Shown here one piece after another: positions 27,001 to 35,708 of a DNA stretch of 64,000 bases. Within the stretch, counting starts at the first letter, position 1, and every line of letters starts with the position of its first letter. Source of the stretch: Cerasicoccus sp. TK19100 (GTDB lineage Bacteria; Verrucomicrobiota; Verrucomicrobiia; Opitutales; Cerasicoccaceae). The position numbers and the translations under genes are program-made. Under the pieces are notes generated by a model. It was not told the origin of the DNA and did not search any database. It worked only from the letters and a program-made list of their open reading frames with translations. The DNA lies in the NCBI RefSeq assembly GCF_027257155.1, contig NZ_JAPWDU010000005.1, positions 310,001 through 374,000 of the forward strand. The letters run 5' to 3'.

Positions 27001-27664
27001 TGCGCTGGTATCTCGCTTTTCGCGGCCATACAATCGTGGCTATCAGCGGGAAGAAGAGGATTCTGTGTCAGAGTTTTGGAAGGGATATCGCCGCCTGAAT
27101 GAAGAAGAAATTGGTTGGTTGGCTGAAGCGATTGTAAAGCAAGTTAAGGATCGTGGCCCTTTTCTTTCTCTGGCTTCATTCGTGAATCGCAAACTAGAGA
27201 ACAGTGAGCTCGGCAAGAAGGGAGCCTTGCAAGCTGCCTTGGATTCGGGTGTGGATGGCTCCAATGCGACTAATGAATTAACTGGCCTGGTCGAAGGTGA
27301 GGAGGTCGAGACTTTCAGTCAGATGACAAATCTGTTGAGTGGTAACCTATCGGAGACTGATCGCACCAACATGGGGTTTCCGGGGTTTGTTTTGCAGGGG
27401 GATATACTGCAGCAAATAGGACCGCAGCTAACGGTTCGGTCTGACACATTTACGATCCGGGCTTACGGCCAAGCGGTTGATCCATTGACTCAGCAAGTCG
27501 TCGGGCGCGCTTGGTGTGAGGCCAAAATACAGCGTATTCCCGAACCTGATGCGTCTTCGGGAGCAGATACGACGTCCATGCGCGAGCTAGTAAAGCCATC
27601 CAGCGATTTCGGAAGAAAGTTTAAAATCGTGTCATTCTCTTGGCTGAGTGAAGACGACATTTAG
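24008..27664 (+). CDS. Large pseudopilin-like protein, Verru_Chthon cassette type
   Basis: 1218 residues from ATG 24008, which has GGGAG about 12 bases upstream; a TTG six codons earlier is less likely. The N-terminus has a basic stretch and then RRSGFALVIALSLMGFMFLL, a prepilin-like cleavage site (after Gly, before Phe) and hydrophobic helix, followed by LASTSNESDQNRARQNAYLGLMMAIGEL, as in PilX-like proteins. The remaining 1100 residues are a soluble domain. This layout matches the Verru_Chthon cassette protein A family known from Verrucomicrobia. The protein is presumably handled by a type II secretion or type IV pilus-like machine. The next gene follows 7 bases after the stop. Confidence 0.7.
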   Translation: MSPLSPTPASRNGDAFVLKSRRRSGFALVIALSLMGFMFLLILGLATMTQIELASTSNESDQNRARQNAYLGLMMAIGELKRIAGPDARVTARADILTGENGFDEDTMANPYWLGVWNSQLENWDTLNAAERASLAYWVVSGNENLNPTDADYLSPLASVGEDWVTIASASDEYEVPAVSVKMTDVVTDGVQSGGYAFWVTGDNSKALVSIADRNAASSDVDELNRSFQVSQRSAVEYVDGLDQFPVNDTSLPMVFDQSIRTPDWVSDGVSDIDSLRRARLHDLTTYSKGLLVDVKDGALKRDLTKAFEVDAAFSAMFSESVIGDDSAADPLTAEPYFFVNDPLIKSGGPNWGILRDYYQHYRPSSNGRDSNETIHLSAKEMNSEGREVDKYTPHRATHGYKPTSPRNSSLMPYESEYDPVSPGAGLDLYQESSWALPVISQIRISHALSTRTKNGHVVPALRLMPVISLYNPYNSKLRAPNLGMVWTLNPKITLTFPLTDEETGAITNESVAFYQAEVYQEDNRGRYSSRFKEENFQPGDTVHFAFIGNDEAVDRKKEEDGKIKDNNESNQLSQKWPAVGSIEFVLNNKDEDGNVKEFGGPPIANETGAISIEEAEEELSPGVLADYGVGAHPQWGLSREERDILDRALAQDAPTSISIDYEEFGELFFFFNAFNNDQVIQKIQDLWAPGSGDQPSSFASAYSSFTAATYQDSFETIAVALRTSDPLNGASPTDSIRNLIDANIRAIHSKIDWDGESGRSEYISLYYTGALGGNQAEPETFTDSNDRQLGFWGNSISSAEGQTNVILFERPRQPLLSLGQLQHANMSRYHFDPTYMVGNSYASLRIPLDDTRVEGFGDATGLKHFDFSYLVNERLWDGFFFSSLDIPAGETDREDIQALLASGGLGLDDVVKNPRMEFIPSSKTDGERYAEFVEVSEDEEERALTGYSTAAEMWVNGAFNVNSTSVEAWKAILASVSELRVPIYDPTGSSSIVTEKDALVSRFSRPYNRGYQREEEDSVSEFWKGYRRLNEEEIGWLAEAIVKQVKDRGPFLSLASFVNRKLENSELGKKGALQAALDSGVDGSNATNELTGLVEGEEVETFSQMTNLLSGNLSETDRTNMGFPGFVLQGDILQQIGPQLTVRSDTFTIRAYGQAVDPLTQQVVGRAWCEAKIQRIPEPDASSGADTTSMRELVKPSSDFGRKFKIVSFSWLSEDDI

Positions 27665-27671
27665 TTTACCA

Positions 27672-28349
27672 ATGAAGAAATTATTTTTATTTGCTATCGC
27701 ACTTTTATCATTCGCTCCGGCGTCCATGATGGCGCAGAACGATGGAACGAGCCGGGTGCGCTTCAGTGCGCTTAGTTGGACGCAGTTGATCAGCGATGTT
27801 TACGTGAGGGATGCGCAAGGTGAAAAGATTCCTCTCTGGATTCCCAATGGTAGTCCTTCCAAGGAATATAGCTTCATGGGCTCAAAGACTGTTCAATTCC
27901 TGAGGGAAGCTGGAAAGGATGAAGAAGGTAATCCGATCGAGAAAGTCGTTGCGACCTATACGCCGAATCCCAATCAACAGAAACTGCTAATATTCGTCGA
28001 AAACGGGAATACTGGCGAGTATCGTATATTGCCTATCAATTTTTCTCCAGCCGATGGCGGCACCAACCAGTATCGTTTTTTTAACCTATCGAGTTTCCCG
28101 GTCTACGTAAAATTTGGTGATGAGCGGTTCCAGATTCCGACTAATGGAGAGAAAGATGTCGACGTATCATTGAATGCCGAAGGCGGCATGAGTATCGCCA
28201 TGGCTATTCAAGTCAGTGAAAAGCCCGGTGATGCCAAGATCGCTTATTCCAGCGTATGGACGGTTCGCAATGGGCGTTCAGCACTCATCTTTGTGACCAC
28301 TGATCTCAATCAAGATGAGCGGATCGACGTCAAGAAGATGTATTTTTAG
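27672..28349 (+). CDS. Secreted protein of unknown function, partner of the pseudopilin-like gene
   Basis: 225 residues from the ATG at 27672, which opens a signal peptide (MKKLFLFAIALLSFAPASMMAQ). A GTG at 27648 would overlap the upstream gene and add eight residues. No known domain is recognised. The mature part is beta-rich (for example NQQKLLIFVENG, YRFFNLSSFPVYVKF, RSALIFVTTDLNQD). It lies immediately downstream of the large pseudopilin-like gene, so the two are probably co-transcribed and may work together at the cell surface. Confidence 0.7.
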   Translation: MKKLFLFAIALLSFAPASMMAQNDGTSRVRFSALSWTQLISDVYVRDAQGEKIPLWIPNGSPSKEYSFMGSKTVQFLREAGKDEEGNPIEKVVATYTPNPNQQKLLIFVENGNTGEYRILPINFSPADGGTNQYRFFNLSSFPVYVKFGDERFQIPTNGEKDVDVSLNAEGGMSIAMAIQVSEKPGDAKIAYSSVWTVRNGRSALIFVTTDLNQDERIDVKKMYF

Positions 28350-28447
28350 GAAGCGCCATGTGTGAGCCCGCTAACAAGCCGATTGCTTTTGGTTGTATTG
28401 GTTCCCTCACCGAAAGTTGCTAACATAGACAAGGTCGGTTATGAAAC

Positions 28448-29293
28448 TTAGCTATGATTGGGGGATGTGATATCTGCTTGGCGGTGAGCGATACGAAATT
28501 CTATCGGAGTTTGTCCGGTTACTTTTTTAAAAAGGCGCGCCATGTAGTTCGGATCACTAAAACCGACATCATGTGATACTGCCTTAATTGGCAGATCGGT
28601 TTGCTTTAGTAGATCCATGGCTCGGTGAAGTCGGCGGTTCTGTAGATAGTGAGATGGTAGCATCGAGTAATGCTGGCGGAAACTGCGAAACAGTGTCGTG
28701 CGATGGACGCCGCAATCTTGAGCTAGTTGCGAAATGTTTAGTTGGCTATCTGCAAAGTCTTGATCAATGCGCTGGCGACACTCTTCCAGCCATGTGCTTT
28801 TCGCGAGGTTGGCGGTTCTTCGCAAATCTCGAGTCGTAAGTAGGATCTCGTGTGCCATTTGCGCGGCTTCGGTATCGCTGGTTAGCGCGGCTGAGTCGAT
28901 TATCTTATACAATGACTTGAACAGATGTACCGGGCAGTCTGACATCGGCACAATTCGCTCAGACATACCAAATCCTTGGAGCCAGCGCGCGCTATCGGGG
29001 TGATCCAAGGTTAGCCAATGGTAAGTCCAATGGTCGCTGATGGGGCGGATGTGGTGAGTTTCTCCGGGAAGCAGGAAGAAAACAGCAGTGCCATCGACCT
29101 TGAGCCATCTGCCATCCAATTCGAATTCGCCGCAACCTTCCTGGCTCCAGAAGAGCTCGCTAAACCATTTTTTTCGAGGCGCTTCGACGCTGCTTTGTGC
29201 AGTCAGCGAATACGATCCGCATGAGCGTACCGTGAGCGGAAGATCGTCAGGTGGCTGATTATTAAATCGGTAGGTGCTGAATTTTGCGTGCAT
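28448..29293 (-). CDS. AraC family transcriptional regulator
   Basis: 281 residues from the ATG at 29293 (a TTG one codon earlier is not needed). The N-terminal cupin half contains LPGETHHIRPISDHWTYHW. The C-terminal half has the two helix-turn-helix motifs ISQLAQDCGVHRTTLFRSF and IKAVSHDVGFSDPNYMARLF, followed by KKVTGQTPIEFR. It is divergent from the GH4 gene at 29374 across about 80 bases that contain an inverted repeat, so it is probably that gene's regulator. Confidence 0.92.
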   Translation of the reverse strand: MHAKFSTYRFNNQPPDDLPLTVRSCGSYSLTAQSSVEAPRKKWFSELFWSQEGCGEFELDGRWLKVDGTAVFFLLPGETHHIRPISDHWTYHWLTLDHPDSARWLQGFGMSERIVPMSDCPVHLFKSLYKIIDSAALTSDTEAAQMAHEILLTTRDLRRTANLAKSTWLEECRQRIDQDFADSQLNISQLAQDCGVHRTTLFRSFRQHYSMLPSHYLQNRRLHRAMDLLKQTDLPIKAVSHDVGFSDPNYMARLFKKVTGQTPIEFRIAHRQADITSPNHS

Positions 29294-29316
29294 CAATTGT
29301 CCTGTCTTAGCATCAT

Positions 29317-29339
29317 CTATCCTCTAGTAAAAGGGATAG
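29317..29339. promoter_or_regulatory. Inverted repeat CTATCC-N10-GGGATAG in the AraC/GH4 spacer
   Basis: Near-perfect arms at 29317-29322 and 29333-29339 centred in the divergent spacer, about 35 bases before the GH4 start. A reasonable place for AraC-family binding, although such sites are more often direct repeats. Confidence 0.35.
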
Positions 29340-29373
29340 CAGTCTTCTATAATGATGGAAATTTAGCAACATT

Positions 29374-30804
29374 ATGACGCACACCCCTAAAATTGTAATT
29401 ATCGGCGCGGGCAGCCTCTTTTTCGGACGGCAAGCAATTTGGGCCGTTTCCCACTTACCTGGATTCAGCAACTGCACGCTCAGCTTGGTGGATATTGAAA
29501 CGAATAATCTTGAGCGAATGGAGAAGCTCGCGCGGTTGGCGATCAACTCTAAGGATATTAATATCGAGTGCACGACAGATTTCCGCGAAGCATTACCCGG
29601 TGCGGATTTCGTGGTGCTTAGTTTTTCGAAAAAGAACACCTACTATCGTCGCATCGAATGCGAGGTAGGTGCCAAGTACGGTGTTCGTTCGTGCTCAGGC
29701 GATACGATTGGGCCGGCTGGAATCTTTCACACGCTTCGTGAGTTTCCAGCAATTTTGGAGATCGCACATGCCATGGAAGAACTCTGCCCGGAAGCGTGGT
29801 TGATCAACTATGTCAACCCGTCAGCGACGATGGGTATCGGTCTGATGCGACATTCGAAGATTAAAAGCTTTGCCCTCTGTGATACACACCACATGCCGAA
29901 CAAAAAGCGAAGCTACCTTGAACTGATTGGCGAAGACGTTGCCAAAATCGACCGTTTCGATATGCGTATTGCTGGTGTGAATCATTTCACGTTTATGCTC
30001 AAGGCAGAGTTGGATGGCCGTGACATCTTGCCGGATATTCGCGATGCATTTCACCGCAACTCATTGACAGAAGTTGACGCAGGATACGCAAAAGGTCGCT
30101 TCAACAATTTCATCACAGCGCAGCTCTATGATCTCTTTGGCGCAGTTCCTACCTGCACGGGACATACGAAAGAATACCTCCCATTCTATCAAGGCAAGGG
30201 GGCGATTCAGGAAAAAATTCCGCCGCTTGCTGTTTTCAATTGCGATGAGCGGGATAAGACGACGGATGCGATGTGGAATGAGATCGAGGATTATATTTCG
30301 GGTGCCAAGCCTATTGCAGATTTCCATGAATCAATGCGATCTGATCACGCCACGGATGTAATCCATAGTATGGTCGTTCAAGATGGGCGCACTTATTTCA
30401 TCAACCGCACTAATTCAGAATGCGTGGAAGATGGAGGGCTCGCAGTCGATAATCTTCCGGCCGATGCCTTTCTGGAGCTACATTGTGCAATCGGCGAATC
30501 CGGGCCGCGTCCGTTTAAGGTTGGGCCATTTCCTCATGGATTGCGGGGGCAGCAATTCCACATCCTTGATATACACGAGCTCACAATCGAGGCGATCATG
30601 AAGCAGGATCGCGATTTGCTAGTTCGGGCGTTGTCTATGGACCCGATCGTGAATTCTATCGCGACCGCACGCGTGCTCATTGATGAAATCACTGAACTGG
30701 AGTCAGAGGTATTACCGGATTGGTTAACCGCCGACGCAGGAGGTTCTTCGTCAACGAAAGTTGATGCGCCGGAACTTGTGACGGTGGACGTAAAGAATTA
30801 CTGA
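29374..30804 (+). CDS. GH4 family NAD-dependent glycosidase
   Basis: 476 residues, cytoplasmic. The N-terminal dinucleotide-binding loop is KIVIIGAGSLFFGRQ, with D40 ending the second strand. SGDTIGPAGIFHTLREFP, the NPSA motif of NYVNPSATMG, C169 in ALCDTHH and H204 in GVNHF match the GH4 positions for Mn2+ and catalysis. GH4 enzymes oxidise C3 of the sugar with NAD+, cleave by elimination, and act on alpha-glucosides, alpha-galactosides, alpha-glucuronides or phospho-sugars. CDTHH differs from the common Cys-His pair, so the substrate is not assigned. The divergent AraC gene is the likely regulator. Confidence 0.87.
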   Translation: MTHTPKIVIIGAGSLFFGRQAIWAVSHLPGFSNCTLSLVDIETNNLERMEKLARLAINSKDINIECTTDFREALPGADFVVLSFSKKNTYYRRIECEVGAKYGVRSCSGDTIGPAGIFHTLREFPAILEIAHAMEELCPEAWLINYVNPSATMGIGLMRHSKIKSFALCDTHHMPNKKRSYLELIGEDVAKIDRFDMRIAGVNHFTFMLKAELDGRDILPDIRDAFHRNSLTEVDAGYAKGRFNNFITAQLYDLFGAVPTCTGHTKEYLPFYQGKGAIQEKIPPLAVFNCDERDKTTDAMWNEIEDYISGAKPIADFHESMRSDHATDVIHSMVVQDGRTYFINRTNSECVEDGGLAVDNLPADAFLELHCAIGESGPRPFKVGPFPHGLRGQQFHILDIHELTIEAIMKQDRDLLVRALSMDPIVNSIATARVLIDEITELESEVLPDWLTADAGGSSSTKVDAPELVTVDVKNY

Positions 30805-31288
30805 GTAAGGCTGCTTGAGTTGTATGGTTGGGCGTGATTTAAGTACAGGTCGCGTTGCAGCCTAAGAATTATTCGGCAAAGTTTTGCCAAATCGATGTCA
30901 GTTTTGCCCCTCAAGGTCAGCGCCTACGTGTCGGCTGGCCAAGAGGGGACACGACTCCGTGAGCTGCTGGCACTGATGACCAATCTACTTTGTCGATCGC
31001 ATCAGTTGACCGACATGCGCTCTGTTTGGGGTTTCTACTGAGCGAAGGGGTGTCGGGGCTGGACGTTGCGACGAATGATCCGGAAATCGCTTACTCACTG
31101 CGTGATTGTATCGTTGTATCCTTCCAGAGCTTGTGGTGATGGCCAAAATAGAGAACAGAGTATAACGTTTACTTGACTTCTTAGGTGAGTAAGTGATCGA
31201 GTCGCCTACTCTATGATCGTGTGACATGTTGTTTGCATGACTTCGATTTCTATAACCCAATAATTAGCCATCCAATTTTAGATACCTC
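30805..31288. other. 484-base intergenic region with operator-like elements
   Basis: No gene recognised. It holds a small palindrome GGCAAA-GT-TTTGCC at 30875-30888 and the AACGTT element at 31161-31179. The region presumably carries the promoter of the beta-mannosidase gene. Confidence 0.5.
31161..31179. promoter_or_regulatory. AACGTT-type element, copy 2
   Basis: TATAACGTTTACTTGACTT, about 110 bases before the beta-mannosidase start. It shares TATAACGTT and ACTT with the copies at 5711 and 35681. Confidence 0.5.
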
Positions 31289-33775
31289 ATGCAAAATCTA
31301 TCCTTAGCTTCTGCCGATTGGCGCTTTCGTGATTGCTCGCAAGATGACTGGTACAAGGCAACAGTTCCTGGCTGTGTGCATACTGACCTCTTGGCCTTGG
31401 GGAAAATTCCTGATCCGTACTACGGAACGAATGAACTGGACTTGCAGTGGATCGAGGAGCGCGATTGGGAGTACGAGACAAATTTCGACGTTAGTGAGGA
31501 AATGTTGGCGGAAAGCCGGGTAGAGCTATGCGCTGACGGTTTGGATACGGTTGCCACGATTTGGGTCAACGACCAGAAGGTTGCGGCAACGGAAAATATG
31601 TTTATCGCATATCGGTGGAACGTTAAAAAACATCTCAAGGTCGGTGCTAATTCTTTACGGGTCCGCTTTGATAGTGCGATGGACTACATTCGTAGTAACC
31701 GGACGAGCTTTACGCCACCGGTAGACCATCTCGATCCGGTCGGAAACTCAGTGCGAATCCGGAAAGAGCCATGTCAATTTGGCTGGGACTGGGGGCCGCG
31801 TTTGGTCACTGCAGGTATCTGGAGAGATATCCGCCTGGAGGCCTGGTCAGTTGCTAAGCTGAACAGTTTTCGCGTGGATCAGCACCATGAAGGTAAGACC
31901 GTTGAGCTTTCCGTTATTCCTGACTTTGATGGACGAACCAAAGGGGTGACATGCCGGGTCGAAATTGACTTGGAAGGCGAGCACGTGATTGCTGCAGAGT
32001 TCCAGCCGGAAGACGGCGCGCAATTGGAAATTTCAGACCCCAAGCTTTGGTGGCCGGTTGGTCAGGGTGAGCAGCCTCTCTACACCGTTAAGTTGACGGC
32101 CTTTGATTCAAATGGAGTGGTTCTCGACGAAAAGCAAAAACGCATTGGTTTGCGTACTGTCCGGCTGGATCGGTCAGCGGATGAGTGGGGGGAGTCATTT
32201 CAATTCGTAGTGAACGAGCGACCGGTGTTCGCTAAGGGCGCTAACTGGATTCCCGCTGATTGCTTTGTTGCCCGCTTGTCGCGAGCTGACTATGCGCGTG
32301 ATTTAAACGCCGCCGTTCAAGCCAACATGAACTGCGTTCGCGTTTGGGGTGGGGGGATCTATGAGAGTGAGGATTTCTACGATCTCTGTGATGAACTGGG
32401 GCTCATGGTTTGGCAAGATTTTATGTTTTCCTGCATTCTCGTTCCAGCCGATCGTAGTTTCTTGAAGAGTGTCAAGGTCGAGGCGGAGCAGCAGGTTATC
32501 CGCCTGCGTGACCGCGCCTGCCTAGCTCTTTGGTGTGGCAATAATGAGCTGCCGCAGCTCAATCAAAAATTCTTCGGAGATCGCCCCAAACTGAAGCGCG
32601 ATTACGAAAAGCTGTTTCACGAACTGCTGCCGCCGATAGTTGAGTCTCTCAGTGCAGGCACCGATTACTGGCCAAGCTCGGAGTGGCGCGGCGTTTTTGA
32701 GAGTGGACATGAGTTGGGAGAGAAATCTGGCGACACGCACTACTGGGATGTGTGGCACGCACGTCATCCGGTTAAGGATTATGAAAAGTGGAAATTCCGC
32801 TTTTGTTCGGAGTTCGGAATGCAGAGCTACTCCTCGCCGGAGACCAATGCCACTTTCGCACCGGAGGGCTCCAACGTCTTTGGCCCGATCATGGAGAACC
32901 ACCAGAAGAATACCGCGGGCAATCAGGTGATTCTGCATTACGTGGCTCAACGGTATCGCTTTCCGAAATCTCAGGATGATCTGATCTGGCTTTCGCAGCT
33001 TAACCAAGCCTACTGCATGCAAGTTGGCGTTGAGCATTATCGCCGTTTAATGCCACGCTGCATGGGGGCAATGTACTGGCAGCTTAATGACTGCTGGCCT
33101 GTCGCATCTTGGTCGTCGATTGAATATACAGGCCGTTGGAAGGCGCTGCACTATGCTGCAAAGCGCTTCTTTGCGCCGGCACTGGTCAGTGCATTTGTGC
33201 CCGGTGATGAGCAGGTGGGCATTGGCAACTATCGCAAGACAACGGTCGATGAGGTTAATCTCTTTACGGTTTATGATTCGCCGAAAACGGCTAAGGGATT
33301 TTTGCGTTGGGATCTGTTTCACTTGGACGGTCGCAAGCTTTTGGATGGCTCGAAAAAGGTGACACTCCGCTATGGTGAAAGCCGACAGCAAAAGAAGCTC
33401 AAGCTCGGTAAGGCAATGGAGGAGCATGGTCGCGACAATCTCTATCTGCGTATCGCGCTTGATATCGACAGTGTGACTGTGAGTCAGCAAACGGTGCTTC
33501 TCGCGCCACCTCGCTTTATTGAGCTGCCTAAGGCTCAGGCCAAAGTCACCCTGAAGAAGGCGACGAAAAGTTCGGTCGTGTTGAGTGTTGTCTCAGCGCA
33601 ATACCTGCATGCGTTCACCTTCGATTTCAAGGGAATGCCATACGTCGCGTCAGATAATGGTTTTGATCTGTATCCTGACGAACCGCGCGAGATCATCGTC
33701 GAGTTCAATCAGGATACAACTCGTAAAGACGCGTTGGCTGCGCTGAGTTATCGCTCGCTGGTAGATAGCTATTAA
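31289..33775 (+). CDS. GH2 beta-mannosidase
   Basis: 828 residues, no signal peptide, cytoplasmic. The N-terminus ([28 protein letters not shown]) is characteristic of GH2 beta-mannosidases. [15 protein letters not shown] and [31 protein letters not shown] are family motifs. Acid/base candidate E420 lies in [10 protein letters not shown] and nucleophile candidate E508 in [10 protein letters not shown]. It releases mannose from the non-reducing end of beta-mannosides. Together with GH130 at 8258 it points to beta-mannose-containing oligosaccharides. The AACGTT element upstream groups it with the genes at 5863, 34241 and 35709. Confidence 0.95.
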   Translation: MQNLSLASADWRFRDCSQDDWYKATVPGCVHTDLLALGKIPDPYYGTNELDLQWIEERDWEYETNFDVSEEMLAESRVELCADGLDTVATIWVNDQKVAATENMFIAYRWNVKKHLKVGANSLRVRFDSAMDYIRSNRTSFTPPVDHLDPVGNSVRIRKEPCQFGWDWGPRLVTAGIWRDIRLEAWSVAKLNSFRVDQHHEGKTVELSVIPDFDGRTKGVTCRVEIDLEGEHVIAAEFQPEDGAQLEISDPKLWWPVGQGEQPLYTVKLTAFDSNGVVLDEKQKRIGLRTVRLDRSADEWGESFQFVVNERPVFAKGANWIPADCFVARLSRADYARDLNAAVQANMNCVRVWGGGIYESEDFYDLCDELGLMVWQDFMFSCILVPADRSFLKSVKVEAEQQVIRLRDRACLALWCGNNELPQLNQKFFGDRPKLKRDYEKLFHELLPPIVESLSAGTDYWPSSEWRGVFESGHELGEKSGDTHYWDVWHARHPVKDYEKWKFRFCSEFGMQSYSSPETNATFAPEGSNVFGPIMENHQKNTAGNQVILHYVAQRYRFPKSQDDLIWLSQLNQAYCMQVGVEHYRRLMPRCMGAMYWQLNDCWPVASWSSIEYTGRWKALHYAAKRFFAPALVSAFVPGDEQVGIGNYRKTTVDEVNLFTVYDSPKTAKGFLRWDLFHLDGRKLLDGSKKVTLRYGESRQQKKLKLGKAMEEHGRDNLYLRIALDIDSVTVSQQTVLLAPPRFIELPKAQAKVTLKKATKSSVVLSVVSAQYLHAFTFDFKGMPYVASDNGFDLYPDEPREIIVEFNQDTTRKDALAALSYRSLVDSY

Positions 33776-34001
33776 AAGAACTGCGCTTGCCGGTCAGTGG
33801 TTTGCAGTGGCCGGCATTTGCGGATCGACTATTCGCATGATGTCCTTGCTCGGTTGCAAGTGCCATGTAGGTACGGCTGCCCAGGGGTGGCAGCGTTTGT
33901 CCTTGGGGCTGCCTTCGAAAGTTGTCCCACCAATTCACCAATTCGGCGATTCTGGGAGTCTAATGGCGTCGAGTGCGTCAAAAAAAAACATGTGATTGCT
34001 A

Positions 34002-34048
34002 GGCCATGGGAGCGGGCAAGCGGTAAGCCAGCTGCTTGCCATTTGGCC
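34002..34048. repeat. Nested inverted repeats GGCCA/TGGCC and GGCAAGC/GCTTGCC
   Basis: Outer arms are at 34002-34006 and 34044-34048, inner arms at 34015-34021 and 34034-34040. They can form one stem with an internal loop about 190 bases before the lipoprotein gene. Could be a terminator without T-tract, a leader structure or a protein site. Confidence 0.4.
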
Positions 34049-34073
34049 TTGTGTTTATTCCTGGAGATCTTGC

Positions 34074-34090
34074 GAGAACGTTAACTTTTT
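34074..34090. promoter_or_regulatory. AACGTT-type element, copy 3
   Basis: GAGAACGTTAACTTTTT, about 150 bases before 34241. It shares AACGTTAACTTTTTGT with the copy at 35681. Confidence 0.5.
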
Positions 34091-34240
34091 GTTTCGCATG
34101 CCTGGTTCTTTCGAAGCGAAGTCGCACTTTGGAAGTGTTAAGCAGGCGATTGTGCAGTGCGCTTGTGAGAGCATCGATTCGCACGATTTAGAATAACAGA
34201 GGGTTGCTATAAAGTTATTCTTATTTGATGCTGTACGCGT

Positions 34241-35230
34241 ATGACGAAGTTTGAAATTTGTTTTGTATTTTCTTTGTTTGCTTGGCTACTGGGCGGCTGT
34301 CAGTCGGCCTCGAAGGATGATGCCCAGTTTGGCGTTCAAGTTTTGGAAAATGACACTTGGAGCGTGGGAATTGCACCAGAGCTCGGTGGGAAAATTTATT
34401 CGCTCCAAGACAAAATTTCTGGTCGTGAATGGATGTGGTCTCGGAGTGAGGGCAGGGAGCTGCTCGCCCCGAAGGATGGAGAAGGCTTTGGGTACGGTAA
34501 CCTGATTGGTGCCGATGAGTTGCTTCCAACTTTGGCGAGTGGTCAGTGGAACGGGCGACAGCTGCCGCCACATGGTGAGCTTTGGCGTTCGCCGGTGCGG
34601 GTCGTTGCGCGCACGAGCGACTCTTTGGAGACACAGATTGATCTGGTTAGCCTGCCATTGCGTTATACGCGTAGCGTTTCACTCGAGGGACGTGATGTTG
34701 CTTTGCGGTATCAGTTGGAAAACATAGGCGATGAACCTCTTCCCTACTTGTGGGCATGGCATCCGCTTTTTACGGTGCTGTCGGGAGATCAGCTTGAGCT
34801 TGATCCTGTCAGTTCTCTAGAGGTCATGGTTGCGCCCGGCGTAGTGGATGTCGATGCGGGGGATACGATTTCTTGGCCTGGTGATGAGGTGGGAATGGAT
34901 CTGAATGCCTTGTATTTTGGCGAAGTGCCGAAGGCGGGAATGAAGTGGTTTATGGATTCGCCGGTAGACGGAAAGTTGCGACTTCGCAATGTAGATAGCG
35001 GAGCCACAATTGCTTTGCGATACAAAGTAGAGTCGCTTCCATATTTAGCTTTTTGGTTAGCGCGCGGCGTTTGGGGTGGTGCGCATCACCTCGCTATCGA
35101 GCCCACGAATCGACCAAATGAAGGTATCTCGCCCCTTGCTCCTGCTGAGGACCCGGATGGATGGTTGCAGCCCGGCGAAGTGCGTGAGTGGTGGCTGATC
35201 TTGACGAATGAAAGTTCGCCTCTTAGCTAG
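34241..35230 (+). CDS. Galactose-mutarotase-like lipoprotein
   Basis: 329 residues with a lipoprotein signal: a hydrophobic stretch followed by the lipobox LGGC with C20. The mature part resembles the aldose 1-epimerase superfamily, a beta-sandwich sugar-binding fold. APELGGKIYSLQD is the usual opening. Candidate catalytic residues are H111 (PPHGELW), H174 (YLWAWHPLF) and the Glu of HLAIEPTNRPNEG. It would be anchored on the periplasmic side or in the outer membrane and may equilibrate anomers before uptake or sense sugars. It shares an upstream element with the beta-mannosidase and the 35709 gene. Confidence 0.8.
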   Translation: MTKFEICFVFSLFAWLLGGCQSASKDDAQFGVQVLENDTWSVGIAPELGGKIYSLQDKISGREWMWSRSEGRELLAPKDGEGFGYGNLIGADELLPTLASGQWNGRQLPPHGELWRSPVRVVARTSDSLETQIDLVSLPLRYTRSVSLEGRDVALRYQLENIGDEPLPYLWAWHPLFTVLSGDQLELDPVSSLEVMVAPGVVDVDAGDTISWPGDEVGMDLNALYFGEVPKAGMKWFMDSPVDGKLRLRNVDSGATIALRYKVESLPYLAFWLARGVWGGAHHLAIEPTNRPNEGISPLAPAEDPDGWLQPGEVREWWLILTNESSPLS

Positions 35231-35708
35231 CTTGCGGAGTCCGCGCGGTGCTTGCTGACGGTCTACCGGGTAATGTCTTGAAGGTATTCGGCCTTTGAAT
35301 TGTTGTCTATGATGATGCCTTGGATCTTTGCTAATGCATTCAAGGAAAGTTTCGCGGTTGCTATGGTCGCCGCTGTCGGCAGTGGTTGGCAGGGTGCTGA
35401 ACTCTTGCAGGATCACGCTGGTCCACATTTTTTTGATGTGAAAATTCCACTTACACGCATCGTTTATGTGGTCTTTGAGTGAGTAGCTAGTATCAGTGCA
35501 TTTCTCAACATAGGGCTTGGTGTGTGCGGATGCTTCGACGAGTAGTGCAGGACGACTGATTGCGGGCACTTCGTTTACTATGGCTTGTTTCGAACAATAG
35601 GCAGTTCGACCGGCGCATGATGTTAGACTGTGCGCTTTTTACCCTTTCTTAATTATTCAACTTAATGGTTGCGATTTTTTACTATAACGTTAACTTTTTG
35701 TCTGTCTT
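35231..35708. other. 478-base intergenic region
   Basis: No convincing gene. Short open frames on both strands (one of 170 codons on the minus strand extends into the lipoprotein gene) show no family motif. The right end carries the AACGTT element at 35681-35699, immediately before the start at 35709. Confidence 0.5.
35681..35699. promoter_or_regulatory. AACGTT-type element, copy 4
   Basis: ACTATAACGTTAACTTTTT, only 9 bases before the start codon at 35709. At this place a bound protein would block initiation of transcription or overlap the start site. Confidence 0.5.

Larger units (their letters stand above)
33776..34240. other. 465-base intergenic region with nested inverted repeats
   Basis: No gene recognised. 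Contains a hairpin TGCCGG/CCGGCA (33788-33816) shortly after the beta-mannosidase stop, nested inverted repeats at 34002-34048 and the AACGTT element at 34074-34090. Confidence 0.5.

Noticed and set aside
35057-35569. 170-codon open frame on the minus strand reaching into the intergenic region
   Set aside because: Overlaps the mutarotase-like lipoprotein gene and shows no family motif, promoter or terminator of its own. A degraded remnant cannot be excluded.
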